Positions 1 through 7,252 of a stretch of DNA of 28,864 nt are shown here, in pieces. The number at the start of each line of letters is the position of its first letter. The stretch's first letter is position 1. The translations under genes were made by a program, and so were the position numbers. The notes below the pieces were generated by a model. That model did no database searches, was not told the DNA's origin, and saw nothing but the letters and a program-made list of their open reading frames with translations. The DNA comes from JAWWPG01 sp038254365 (GTDB lineage: Bacteria > Actinomycetota > Actinomycetes > Propionibacteriales > Nocardioidaceae). The stretch is taken from NCBI GenBank assembly GCA_038254365.1, contig JBBSGI010000038.1:1-28864 (forward strand), in the 5' to 3' direction.

Positions 1-298
1 AGGTCAAGCAGTAACGTCGTACCGTTCTCCATAACTCGTGGTCCTCCCACTGGCTGCAATAAGACACAGCAAGTGTCAGAGGGCCACGAGCCCCATCACC
101 GCAGGCTCACCGAGCCCCCCTGCCCCATCAAGATCGAAGAGCCATGATATGCGGGTGCGGACGGCCACGACCTCGCCGCAGTGCGCAACCCGAGCGGAGG
201 GGTGCGATCGGCCTGGATGCTCGACGCATCGGTTCGGTATCGTGCGCAGGCGGCGCGGCTGGGAGGTCCTGGCGCAAGGCGGCAAGGGGAAGGCGGGA
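1..298. other. No confident gene in the left edge
   Basis: I see no convincing gene here. A plus-strand open frame continuous with the following APH-like gene begins at 38, but its first 87 codons are low-complexity, lack family similarity and lack a ribosome binding site. The minus-strand frame at 76-402 reads as a codon shadow. The stretch may hold the promoter of the next gene or the edge of an upstream accessory element. Confidence 0.4.
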
Positions 299-1168
299 AT
301 GCAGGCGTCAGACGTTCCGCGTGCGGTCGCTGCGGCTATGTCGAGCGCCTCAGCGCTTGACCTGGCAGTCGATGACGCGATCGTTGTGCACAACTCGAAC
401 AAGCTAACGGTGCGCCTGCTGCCTTGTGACGTCCTTGCGCGAGTCGCGCCTGTAGCGCATCAGGTGGCACAGTTCGAGGTCGAGCTTGCTGAGCTGCTCG
501 CCGAAACCGAGAGCCCGGTGGCTGCTCTTGAGCCTCGAGTGGAGCCGCTCGTCTACGAGCGTGGCGGCTTCGTGGTCACGCTGTGGACCTACTACGAACC
601 GGTGACACCTCGAGAAGTCTCACCTGCGGACTACGCGAATGCGCTCCACCAGCTGCATGCCGGCATGCGAAAGCTCGATGTCACGACGCCGCACTTCACG
701 GATCGCGTCGCGCAGGCGCAACAACTCGTTGCGAGCCGCGACCACACCCCGGCGCTCGCAGACCCGGACCGGGAGCTTCTAAGCAACACGTTGGCGAGCT
801 TGAGTCGAGCGATCGGCGACCGCAGCGCCGCGGAGCAGCTGCTGCACGGGGAGCCGCACCCAGGCAACGTGCTCACCACGAAGATCGGTCTGTTGTTCGT
901 AGACCTCGAGACATGTTGCCGTGGGCCTGTCGAGTTCGACCTGGCGCACGTGCCCGAAGAGGTCAGCGAGCGCTATCCGGACGCTGATCAAGGACTGCTC
1001 CGCGAGTGCCGGATTCTCGTTCTCGCGATGGTCGCAGCGTGGCGCTGGGACCCAAGCGACCAACTCCCGAACGGACACCGAGCAGCGCGAGAATTGCTTA
1101 GCGCCCTCCGAGGGGGTCCACCTTGGCCGGCGCTCGATGTCGTTATGCGCCGACTAGGTGCTCTGTAG
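299..1168 (+). CDS. Aminoglycoside-phosphotransferase-fold (APH family) protein
   Basis: This is a 289-residue member of the APH/choline-kinase-like superfamily, which transfers the gamma-phosphate of ATP to a small-molecule hydroxyl. The catalytic loop reads HGEPHPGN at residues 183-190, matching the family pattern HGDxHxxN with Asp replaced by Glu. The metal-binding aspartate is probably D202 in VDLE. The N-lobe at about 25-100 is weakly conserved, and I do not see a clear ATP-binding lysine at the usual place. The ATG at 299 is preferred because an AAGGGGAAGG-type ribosome binding site precedes it and the family-like sequence begins here; the frame stays open back to 38. The substrate cannot be told from sequence, so antibiotic resistance is only one possibility. 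It lies in a lower-GC accessory stretch. Confidence 0.75.
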   Translation: MQASDVPRAVAAAMSSASALDLAVDDAIVVHNSNKLTVRLLPCDVLARVAPVAHQVAQFEVELAELLAETESPVAALEPRVEPLVYERGGFVVTLWTYYEPVTPREVSPADYANALHQLHAGMRKLDVTTPHFTDRVAQAQQLVASRDHTPALADPDRELLSNTLASLSRAIGDRSAAEQLLHGEPHPGNVLTTKIGLLFVDLETCCRGPVEFDLAHVPEEVSERYPDADQGLLRECRILVLAMVAAWRWDPSDQLPNGHRAARELLSALRGGPPWPALDVVMRRLGAL

Positions 1169-1335
1169 GCTGGCGATCCGTGCCGCCCGTCCCCGTCGAC
1201 GGGATCTGCTGCATCGCAAGGCGGTCCCGGGAGTGGAATACGGGCGAACCCTGGGTGAGTCCTGACACACTGAATGCACTCTCATGCCGCGATCCGCTCG
1301 CTCATGCGGCCGACAGGGCGCTCTTGAAACGTTCG

Positions 1336-1425
1336 TCAGCGCCTCAGCAGTGCGCGAAGGGCGAAGCCCACGAGCAATAGAATGAACGCGATCAGGATCA
1401 ACTCCCACAGCCCGATTGCGAACAT
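1336..1425 (-). CDS. 29-residue single-span membrane protein
   Basis: A 30-codon reading frame runs from an ATG at 1425 to a TGA at 1336. The product begins MFAIGLWELILIAFILLLVG, an almost uninterrupted hydrophobic helix, and ends in an arginine-rich tail (ALRALLRR), so a C-terminus inside the membrane face would fit the positive-inside rule. A very good ribosome binding site, GGAAGGA, sits about 7 nt upstream of the ATG. A TATAGT hexamer about 40-50 nt further upstream on the minus strand could be a -10 element. The start resembles the MFxIGxxELLLI opening of TatA-type proteins, but there is no amphipathic helix or FGP-type hinge after it. It lies downstream of the P-loop kinase gene on the same strand, about 125 nt away. 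Function unknown. Confidence 0.6.
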   Translation of the reverse strand: MFAIGLWELILIAFILLLVGFALRALLRR

Positions 1426-1550
1426 CGACTCTTCCTTCCAGGCGCCGGGGGTGGAGCCACCTGTTGGCGACTATAGACCCGGTGGAGAGGAAATGGATTG
1501 CGTCCGGATCTGCCGCGGACAGTGCGCTGACCTGCCGAGTTGGGGGTGCG

Positions 1551-2123
1551 TCAGTCCCAACCCCTCCCCGCCTCAGTCCACAAGTCCCGTTGAACTGATT
1601 GAGGTTGGTGCCGCAGCCACGCTGTGACTTGTCGTGCCAGAGTCTCCGGTGCGGCTGCTGAGGACATCAGCCGTAGGGCTTGATCGAAGTACGGAAAGTT
1701 TTCTGCGCGCTCGCGAACCAGCCCTTCATCAAGTTCCGTAGTTTGGTTTCGTTGCCCGAAACGCTGCACGGCATCGTCGGGGGAAACGTAGAATTCCACG
1801 ACCCACAACGGTGTTTCTGGCATGTCCGTCAGGACCTCCACCAGGCTGGCACGCTGTTCGAGCCGAGCGTACGTGCACTCGAGTACCACGGTCTTGCCGC
1901 GCTCGAGGAGCATCCGAGCGAGGAGGTGCGCCGCGTCGTAGGCGAGCATCCGGTCATCCCGGCTTCGATCCGACTCCGGGAGCAGGAGCGCGAAGAGGGA
2001 GTCGACCTCGAGGTGGATCCTGCGATGCCGCGACGAGGACGAGTCAGTCGCGAGCACCCTCCCGACCGAGGACTTGCCAGAGCATGGAGGCCCCGACAAG
2101 ACGAGGACACCGTCATCTGTCAC
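1551..2123 (-). CDS. P-loop kinase (AAA_33 / chloramphenicol phosphotransferase-like)
   Basis: The product has 190 residues. A P-loop near the N-terminus, GPPCSGKSS at 11-19, follows a hydrophobic beta strand (VLVLS), as in AAA_33-type small-molecule and nucleotide kinases, chloramphenicol phosphotransferase and zeta-toxin relatives. The HLEVDSLF segment near residue 37 would carry the acidic catalytic or substrate residue, and GKTVVLECTY near 76 resembles the second core strand. R-rich segments around 110-140 may form the lid. The GTG at 2123 gives the full P-loop strand, with a GGGAG ribosome binding site about 9 nt upstream. It is divergent from the nucleotidyltransferase at 2216. Substrate unknown; the fold is clear, the exact family is not. 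Confidence 0.7.
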   Translation of the reverse strand: MTDDGVLVLSGPPCSGKSSVGRVLATDSSSSRHRRIHLEVDSLFALLLPESDRSRDDRMLAYDAAHLLARMLLERGKTVVLECTYARLEQRASLVEVLTDMPETPLWVVEFYVSPDDAVQRFGQRNQTTELDEGLVRERAENFPYFDQALRLMSSAAAPETLARQVTAWLRHQPQSVQRDLWTEAGRGWD

Positions 2124-2215
2124 GGCTTGTCGCTCCCACCCGGGGCTACTTGATCATCACTTGTCCTCGTCACTTTCTCCCACGACTCATGCCGCTGACA
2201 TGCCTCGGATCTCCG

Positions 2216-3007
2216 ATGAGCAGCCAGTCAAGTTCGCGCATGCATGATGATGGCGGGGTGCCTACCCCTGAAGTCTCCCAGTTCGGTGATCAGGTAGCAG
2301 AAGTTCTGGTTCGTGCTCTCGGCATAGACCTTCTCGGCGTGTACTTCGTCGGCTCTGTTGCCCTCGGCGGGTATATCCCCGGTGAGAGCGACATCGACAT
2401 AGCCGCCGTATCGGCGTCCGCACTGGCCGGTGCGCAAGGGCGCCGCATTGCGTCAGCCATCGTTGAGGTGAGTGCGACCTGCCCGGCCCGCGGCTTGGAG
2501 TTCACTCTGTATCGCCGCGACGTCGCTGGCTCACCTCCCGCGGGCGCCAACTTCGAGGTCAATGCCAACGGCGGCCCGCGGATGCCTACGGCTGTGCACT
2601 TAGACGCTGCGGCCGAGCCTGGCTTTTGGTATGTGCTGGACCGGGCCATCGCGCACCGGTCCGGTGTTGCGATCACCGGCGCCCCGCCGCGAGCCATCTT
2701 CGCTGATGTCCCTCGCAGCACGCTGCTGGCAGCCATGTACGAGTCCATGGCATGGCACCGCGCTCACGAGAAGGCGACGCTCTATTCGGTACTGAACGCC
2801 TGCAGGGCATGGAGGTTCGCCGAGGTGGACGTACTGGGCTCGAAACTCGAAGGTGCCGCCTGGGCTCGCGGCCGCTGGCCTGAAGCGGACTTGATCGATG
2901 CGGCAGTGGCCCTTCGGCGCGGCGAGGAAGCTGCGCTTGACGCTGCAGCGGTCGATGCGCTGCTTTCGGCGGTGGCGACACGCCTGCGGGAAGCCGCGCA
3001 GGGGTGA
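2216..3007 (+). CDS. AadA-like nucleotidyltransferase with DUF4111-type C-terminus
   Basis: A 263-residue protein resembling ANT(3'')/ANT(9) aminoglycoside adenylyltransferases, which transfer AMP from ATP to a drug hydroxyl. The nucleotidyltransferase signature is present: GS at 46-47 followed by SDIDI with metal-binding D59 and D61. The C-terminal half is helical and carries the TLYSVLNACRAWRF segment and a later LRRGEE segment, as in the DUF4111 domain fused to AadA enzymes. The overall length fits that family (about 260). Starts at 2189, 2216 and 2240 are all possible, and none has a strong ribosome binding site; 2216 was chosen on length. The long open frame extending upstream to 1811 is antisense to the kinase gene and is not coding. 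The substrate could be a metabolite rather than an antibiotic. Confidence 0.75.
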   Translation: MSSQSSSRMHDDGGVPTPEVSQFGDQVAEVLVRALGIDLLGVYFVGSVALGGYIPGESDIDIAAVSASALAGAQGRRIASAIVEVSATCPARGLEFTLYRRDVAGSPPAGANFEVNANGGPRMPTAVHLDAAAEPGFWYVLDRAIAHRSGVAITGAPPRAIFADVPRSTLLAAMYESMAWHRAHEKATLYSVLNACRAWRFAEVDVLGSKLEGAAWARGRWPEADLIDAAVALRRGEEAALDAAAVDALLSAVATRLREAAQG

Positions 3008-3109
3008 GCCCAAGGACCGCACTGGCACCTGTTGCGGACTCTGTGCGGACTGGAGACGCAAAAGCGCAGGTCAGCACGTCAATGCACGGCACCAGGAGAA
3101 GTCCTGTCC

Positions 3110-3889
3110 CTACGAACCGGGGCGGTGCTCCTTCGCGCTGAACGGCGACACGGGGCGCTGCTGTGCGACACCGTCGACCTCTACATCGGTGATCTCGTTA
3201 TAGAACGCGACCAGGTCCTTAATCCGTCCCACTGCGGGCACCGGGGCCGAGGACGACCAGGCGAGGTTTGCACCCTCGGGGTCGTCGGTGAGGCTCCAGT
3301 ACTGATCGGCAACGCCCTTGTACGGACAATGACTCCCGTTTGCGGTGGGCGTGAGGACGTCTAAGTTCACGTCCTCACGGGGCAGGTAGTACCGGGTCGG
3401 CAGCCCGGTCTCGAAGAGCAGCACCGGCCTTCTGGTGTCGCCCAGAACCACGCCTCGCAGCGAGACCACAACGTGTCGGCTGCTCGGCAGGGCGTCGACG
3501 CGGCTGTGCGGGTCACGGGGGTGACCGGCAACCTCCTCGTCCTCCTCGAGCCAGCGCTCGACGAGGCCAGGTTGCCAGCTGAAGACGATCCGGTCCGCCA
3601 GCTCCGGCGTGTCCCGAACCCAGGCGGCGTGCGGGATCGTCCGCCCAGCGACCTCGAAATCGAACCACTGCGACACCAGGCCCATGGGTAGGAAGAAGAA
3701 CGGCTCCCGCGGGGGTTCCGCGGAAGTTGGCCTGAGCAGGTCGGTGCGCACGTCCTCGCGAGCGTAGGCGTAGTGCGGAACCGGGAAGCTGTCCTCCCAG
3801 AACAGCAGCGGCGCTCTGGTGTCGACGACTGCCACGTCACCGACGTAGCCGCGCACCCACCGGTCGCTTGGTTCCGTGCGAACAGACAT
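3110..3889 (-). CDS. Tandem DUF427 protein
   Basis: A 259-residue protein built from two DUF427 units. The C-terminal unit (about 148-245) is canonical, with a strand VVVSLRGVVLGD, the segment LPREDVNLDVLTPT, the CPYKG motif and a terminal AFYNEITDVEVDG. The N-terminal unit repeats the first half (WVRGYVGDVAVVDT, then AREDVRTDLLRPT) but lacks the CPYKG motif. DUF427 proteins are small beta-rich proteins of uncertain function. The ATG at 3889 was chosen over the GTG at 3922, since the extra 11 residues look unlike the family. A weak GGGACGG precedes the ATG. It is divergent from rsmD and convergent with the nucleotidyltransferase. Confidence 0.8.
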   Translation of the reverse strand: MSVRTEPSDRWVRGYVGDVAVVDTRAPLLFWEDSFPVPHYAYAREDVRTDLLRPTSAEPPREPFFFLPMGLVSQWFDFEVAGRTIPHAAWVRDTPELADRIVFSWQPGLVERWLEEDEEVAGHPRDPHSRVDALPSSRHVVVSLRGVVLGDTRRPVLLFETGLPTRYYLPREDVNLDVLTPTANGSHCPYKGVADQYWSLTDDPEGANLAWSSSAPVPAVGRIKDLVAFYNEITDVEVDGVAQQRPVSPFSAKEHRPGS

Positions 3890-3927
3890 GGTTGACACCG
3901 TCCCATCGACCGAACCGGTCACGCAAG

Positions 3928-3933
3928 TAGTCT
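3928..3933 (+). promoter_or_regulatory. Putative -10 element of rsmD-coaD operon
   Basis: TAGTCT matches the actinobacterial TANNNT -10 pattern and lies about 27 nt before the rsmD GTG, which leaves room for the AGGAGG ribosome binding site at 3952-3957. No recognisable -35 is present at 16-18 nt spacing. A perfect TTGACA at 3892 is too far away (30 nt) to pair with it. Confidence 0.3.
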
Positions 3934-3960
3934 CGGCTGGCCAGCGATCAGAGGAGGCTC

Positions 3961-4569
3961 GTGACCAGGATCATCGGCGGGGTGGCCCGGGGGCGGGTGA
4001 TCCGTACCCCGCGGGGAGACTCCACGAGGCCGACCGCAGACCGGGTTAGGGAGGCCCTGTTCAGCTCGCTCGAGTCGACGTTCGGCAGCCTGCGCGGTCT
4101 CTCGTTCCTCGACGTGTATGCCGGATCTGGCGCAGTCGGGCTCGAGGCCGCCTCGCGGGGCGCGGAGCGGGTGACGGCCGTCGAGCGCGACCGCGCGGCG
4201 AGCGCGGTGATCACGGCTAACGCTCGCGCGCTCGGGCTGGCGCAGCTGGAGGTGGTCACGGCGTCCGCCGCCGCGCTGGGCGACCGGGGCCTCCGCGCCC
4301 CCGTCGACCTGGCCTTCCTCGACCCGCCGTACGACCTGGCGAACGGCGCCGTGAGCGTGACGCTGGTCCAGCTGGCGACGGCCGGCTGGCTCGCGGATGG
4401 AGCCGTCGTGGTTGTCGAACGGTCCCGCCGTGGCGACTCGTGGACGTGGCCGGAGGACTTCCGGGCCGAGCGTGAGCGACGTTACGGGGACATCATCCTT
4501 TGGTACGGTCGCTGGGACTCGCCGCATCGCTCGGTCGCCGGCGAGCTCCGGCCCGACGAGGAGAGCTGA
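3961..4569 (+). CDS. rsmD: 16S rRNA (guanine(966)-N2)-methyltransferase RsmD
   Basis: A 202-residue SAM-dependent methyltransferase that modifies G966 (E. coli numbering) of 16S rRNA in 30S assembly. It opens with TRIIGG, as RsmD proteins do. The SAM-binding loop is DVYAGSGAVGLEA starting at residue 51, and the amino-methyltransferase motif IV is DPPY at 121-124, the expected D/NPPY for N-methylation of guanine. The GTG start has an AGGAGG ribosome binding site close by. The stop TGA overlaps the coaD ATG by one base, so the two are translationally coupled, an association common in bacteria. Length is normal for the family. Confidence 0.95.
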   Translation: MTRIIGGVARGRVIRTPRGDSTRPTADRVREALFSSLESTFGSLRGLSFLDVYAGSGAVGLEAASRGAERVTAVERDRAASAVITANARALGLAQLEVVTASAAALGDRGLRAPVDLAFLDPPYDLANGAVSVTLVQLATAGWLADGAVVVVERSRRGDSWTWPEDFRAERERRYGDIILWYGRWDSPHRSVAGELRPDEES

Positions 4570-5057
4570 TGCGCAAGGCGGTGTGCCCGGGGTCCTTCGA
4601 CCCCCCGACCCTGGGGCACCTCGACATCATCGGTCGGGCGGCCAGCCTCTTCGACCAAGTCACAGTCGCGGTGCTCGTGAACGAGAGCAAGGTGGGGCTG
4701 TTCACCGTCGGCGAGCGCCTGGAAATGCTCCGCGAGGCCGTGCAGGTGCACGACAACGTGGCCGTGCAGGAGTTCTCGGGACTGCTGGTCGACTTCTGTG
4801 CCCAGCTCGACGTCGGGGCCATCGTGAAAGGCATCCGAGCGGTCACCGACTTCGACTACGAGCTTCAGATGGCCCAGATGAACCGCAACCTCGCGGGGGT
4901 GGAGACGGTGTTCCTCCCGACCAGCCCGCAGTGGTCGTTCCTCGCCTCCAGCCTGGTCAAGGAGGTGGCGGGGCTGGGGGGAGACGTATCGCGGTTGGTC
5001 CCACCGAGCGTGCTCGCCCGCCTGATGACCCGGCTCGCTTCGGCTCGCAGACAATGA
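4569..5057 (+). CDS. coaD: Phosphopantetheine adenylyltransferase CoaD
   Basis: A 162-residue enzyme of coenzyme A biosynthesis, joining 4'-phosphopantetheine and ATP to give dephospho-CoA and pyrophosphate. The nucleotidyltransferase signature is GSFDPPTLGH at 8-17 with the (T/H)xGH element at its end. The KGIRAVTDFDYELQMA segment at about 88-105 and the SSLVKEV segment near residue 128 are characteristic of CoaD. The ATG overlaps the rsmD stop as TGATG and has a GAGGAG upstream. The length is typical. Confidence 0.97.
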   Translation: MRKAVCPGSFDPPTLGHLDIIGRAASLFDQVTVAVLVNESKVGLFTVGERLEMLREAVQVHDNVAVQEFSGLLVDFCAQLDVGAIVKGIRAVTDFDYELQMAQMNRNLAGVETVFLPTSPQWSFLASSLVKEVAGLGGDVSRLVPPSVLARLMTRLASARRQ

Positions 5058-5070
5058 GGAGGATCGCGAC

Positions 5071-5610
5071 ATGGACGTCAACGAGCTGGTCGCGCAGCTG
5101 CGCTCGCAGGTCGAGAACGCACGCTCGATGCCGATGTCGGCCTCGGCAGTCATCAACCGCGCCGAGATGCTGGACCTGGTCGCGCGCCTCGAGCGGGCCC
5201 TCCCGACGGCGTTCGCGAGCCAGGACGAGGTGCTCTCCGGGCGTGACGACGTCGTCTCGAGAGCCCACGCGGAGGCGGCGCGGATCAGGGCCGAGGCGAA
5301 GCTCGAGCAGGAGCGGCTGGTGGGGGAGACCGACGTCTTCCGGTTGGCCAAGCACGAGGCGGACGCCGAGCGCCAGCGAGCTGCCGTCGAGGCCGAGGAG
5401 CTGCGCCAGGAGACCGACGACTACGTCGACACCCGCCTCGCCACGTTCGAGATCGCGCTGACCAAGACGCTGGAGGCCGTGTCGCGGGGGCGGGCCCGGC
5501 TGCAGGGTCGAACGCACTTCGACGCTCTGGCCGAGACGGCGCGGCCCGCGGGCGAGGACGTGCGCCACGACGGGGTTGAACAGGCAGGTCGACCCGAGCG
5601 GTCGATTTGA
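5071..5610 (+). CDS. SepIVA/DivIVA-like coiled-coil cell-division protein
   Basis: A 179-residue hydrophilic protein, mostly helical. Residues 1-60 form a conserved-looking head (MDVNELVAQLRSQVENA, then SAVINRAEMLDLVARLE). From about 65 to 140 it is a charged coiled coil rich in Ala, Glu and Arg (HAEAARIRAEAKLEQERL). The tail is polar. Position immediately before the DUF177 gene and rnc matches mycobacterial Rv2927c/MSMEG_2416 (SepIVA), a septal DivIVA-type protein; the mycobacterial protein is longer. A GAGGAGG ribosome binding site overlaps the coaD stop, so it is probably cotranscribed with rsmD-coaD. An involvement in septation or polar growth is inferred from synteny and coiled-coil character only. 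Confidence 0.7.
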   Translation: MDVNELVAQLRSQVENARSMPMSASAVINRAEMLDLVARLERALPTAFASQDEVLSGRDDVVSRAHAEAARIRAEAKLEQERLVGETDVFRLAKHEADAERQRAAVEAEELRQETDDYVDTRLATFEIALTKTLEAVSRGRARLQGRTHFDALAETARPAGEDVRHDGVEQAGRPERSI

Positions 5611-5635
5611 GGCGGTGCCGGGCAGCCGATAGGCT
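5607..5635 (+). promoter_or_regulatory. Promoter of the DUF177-rpmF-rnc-mutM operon
   Basis: TTGAGG at 5607-5612 and TAGGCT at 5630-5635 are separated by exactly 17 bp, a good match to a housekeeping sigma promoter in actinobacteria. The -35 overlaps the stop codon of the upstream SepIVA-like gene. The predicted start of transcription is about 5642, leaving a short leader to either candidate start of the DUF177 gene. Confidence 0.55.
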
Positions 5636-5697
5636 GAGGCGCTGCCGGCGCAGGTCGGCGATGGTCTGATGTGCCCGGCTACCGGAAGTTCAGTGCG

Positions 5698-6264
5698 ATG
5701 CGTCTCGACCCGCGTTCGCCGTTCGTGGTCAACACCCACGACCTCGGCAGGCGTCCTGGGGTGATGCGCGAGCTCAGGCTCTCGGTGCCCGCGCCCGCGG
5801 ACCTGCGACTGGAGCTCATGGGTGTCCCTTCGGGGTCGCCCGTGGAGATGGAAATCCGCCTCGAGTCGGTGGTGGAGGGTATTCTCGCGTCGGGAGCGGC
5901 GCGGGTTCGGCTCACCGGGGAGTGCGCACGGTGCCTGGGGCAGATCGAGGACGACCTCGATGTCTCGCTCCAGGAGCTGTTCGTATATCCGCAGAGCCAT
6001 GCCGAGGAGGACGAGGCCGCACGGCTCGATGGAGAGCTGCTCGATCTCGAGCCGGTGCTCCGCGACGCGGTGGTGCTGGCACTGCCGTTCCGACCGATGT
6101 GCCGGGCCGACTGCCCGGGACTGTGCGTCGAGTGCGGGGCACGCCTGGCTGACCATCCCGGTCACAACCACGCGGCGAGCACCGACCCCCGCTGGGGTGC
6201 GCTCGCCGCACTGCAGACAGACGAGCCAGCCGCGGTAGCGGCCGGCGAGATCGAAGAGGAGTAA
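5698..6264 (+). CDS. DUF177 / YceD family protein
   Basis: A 188-residue member of the DUF177 (YceD) family, which precedes rpmF in most bacteria and is linked to ribosomal or rRNA processing. The opening LDPRSPFVVNTHDLGRRPG matches actinobacterial members. Paired cysteines appear in CARCLGQ (about residue 80) and in a CRADCPGLCVECG cluster (about 139-151), so metal binding is plausible. The acidic tail ends in EIEEE. I chose the ATG at 5698, preceded by GGAAG at 9 nt; a GTG at 5671 would add nine residues and cannot be excluded. The stop is 2 nt before rpmF. Confidence 0.9.
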   Translation: MRLDPRSPFVVNTHDLGRRPGVMRELRLSVPAPADLRLELMGVPSGSPVEMEIRLESVVEGILASGAARVRLTGECARCLGQIEDDLDVSLQELFVYPQSHAEEDEAARLDGELLDLEPVLRDAVVLALPFRPMCRADCPGLCVECGARLADHPGHNHAASTDPRWGALAALQTDEPAAVAAGEIEEE

Positions 6265-6266
6265 TC

Positions 6267-6452
6267 GTGGCCGTTCCGAAGCGGAAGATGTCGCGGAGCA
6301 ACACGCGGCACCGACGGTCGCAGTGGAAGGCGATGCCCCCCTCCCTCGTGACCTGTGCCAACCCAGCCTGCTTGTCGAAGCACCTCCCGCACCGGGCGTG
6401 TCCCGAGTGCGGGCAGTACGGCGCCCGCGGCGACCGTCGCCAGGTTCTCTGA
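6267..6452 (+). CDS. rpmF: 50S ribosomal protein bL32
   Basis: A 61-residue basic ribosomal protein starting AVPKRKMSRSNTRHRRSQWK, as in all bL32. Cysteines C30, C35, C45 and C48 form the zinc ribbon, so this is the zinc-binding (C+) form rather than the cysteine-free paralogue that some actinobacteria express under zinc limitation. GTG start with an AGAGGAG ribosome binding site at the end of the DUF177 gene. It sits between DUF177 and rnc in one operon. Confidence 0.97.
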   Translation: MAVPKRKMSRSNTRHRRSQWKAMPPSLVTCANPACLSKHLPHRACPECGQYGARGDRRQVL

Positions 6453-6460
6453 CGCTCGTT

Positions 6461-7252
6461 GTGTCCCAGGCTGCCGCCGACCGTTCGCGTGACGAGCTGC
6501 GCGCGCAGCTCGGGGTCCCCACGCTCGATCCCGGGCTCCTGGAGCGCGCTCTCACCCATCGCTCGTTCGCCTACGAGCACGGTGGGCTGCCCACCAACGA
6601 GCGACTGGAGTTCCTCGGCGACTCGGTGCTCGGCGTTGTCGTCACTGAGGCGCTTTACCTCACCCATCCGGACCTGTCCGAAGGTCGTTTGGCGAAGCTG
6701 CGGGCTGCGGTTGTCAACGCCCGTGCCCTCGCCGAGGTCGCCCGAGCGCTTGGCCTCGGTGACCACGTCCGCCTCGGGCGAGGCGAGGAGGCCACCGGCG
6801 GGAGGGCCAAATCGTCGATCCTCTCCGACACCGTCGAGGCAGTCATCGGCGCGGTATATCTCGATAAGGGCTTCGCTGTCGCGGGCGACGTCATCCACCT
6901 GCTTTTCGACCCGCTGATGTCGGCCGCCGCCGAGCTCGGAGCCGGGCTGGACTGGAAGACCAGCCTGCAGGAGCTGGCCGCCGACCTGAGCCTGGGCGTT
7001 CCCGAGTACCTCATCGACGACAGCGGACCCGACCACGAGAAGACCTTCGTGGCCCGGGTACGTGTCGGCGACGCCGTCTACGGCCACGGCATGGGCAAGT
7101 CCAAGAAGGAAGCCGAGCAGCAGGCTGCCGAGACCGCCTGGCACGCCATCAACACCGAGCTGGGCGGTGCCTCCTACCACGAACCGGCGGTCGACGACAT
7201 CGAGGCGGGCCCGGCCGGAGCCGCCGGGCGGCACGCCGCCACCGGTGCCTGA
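6461..7252 (+). CDS. rnc: Ribonuclease III
   Basis: A 263-residue double-stranded-RNA endonuclease for rRNA precursor and mRNA processing. The signature NERLEFLGDSVLG spans residues 46-58 with catalytic acidic residues, and the second catalytic stretch is LSDTVEAVIGAVYLD near 122-136. The C-terminal dsRNA-binding domain (about 165-235) has KTSLQELAAD at its start and GKSKKEAEQQAAETAW at its end. The GTG at 6461, 8 nt after the rpmF stop, gives the family's normal N-terminus; the frame is open further back to 6323, inside rpmF. The last 8 nt overlap mutM. Confidence 0.95.
   Translation: MSQAAADRSRDELRAQLGVPTLDPGLLERALTHRSFAYEHGGLPTNERLEFLGDSVLGVVVTEALYLTHPDLSEGRLAKLRAAVVNARALAEVARALGLGDHVRLGRGEEATGGRAKSSILSDTVEAVIGAVYLDKGFAVAGDVIHLLFDPLMSAAAELGAGLDWKTSLQELAADLSLGVPEYLIDDSGPDHEKTFVARVRVGDAVYGHGMGKSKKEAEQQAAETAWHAINTELGGASYHEPAVDDIEAGPAGAAGRHAATGA

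Noticed and set aside
1192..1203. Palindrome CCCGTCGACGGG after the APH-like gene
   Set aside because: It has no loop and no U-tract, and 12-bp GC palindromes are expected by chance in this composition. It cannot be a normal terminator.
1281..1310. CTCATGC direct repeat
   Set aside because: Two seven-base copies with no further structure or nearby gene effect.
1811..2215. Plus-strand extension of the nucleotidyltransferase frame
   Set aside because: It is antisense to the P-loop kinase, lacks family similarity and is Arg/Ser/Pro-rich as expected of a shadow frame.
3029..3051. Two-copy tandem repeat of about 11 bp (CTG(T)TGCGGACT)
   Set aside because: Only two imperfect copies; probably chance or minor slippage.
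3892..3897. Perfect -35 TTGACA upstream of rsmD
   Set aside because: No -10 hexamer at 16-19 bp; the nearest candidate is 30 bp away.
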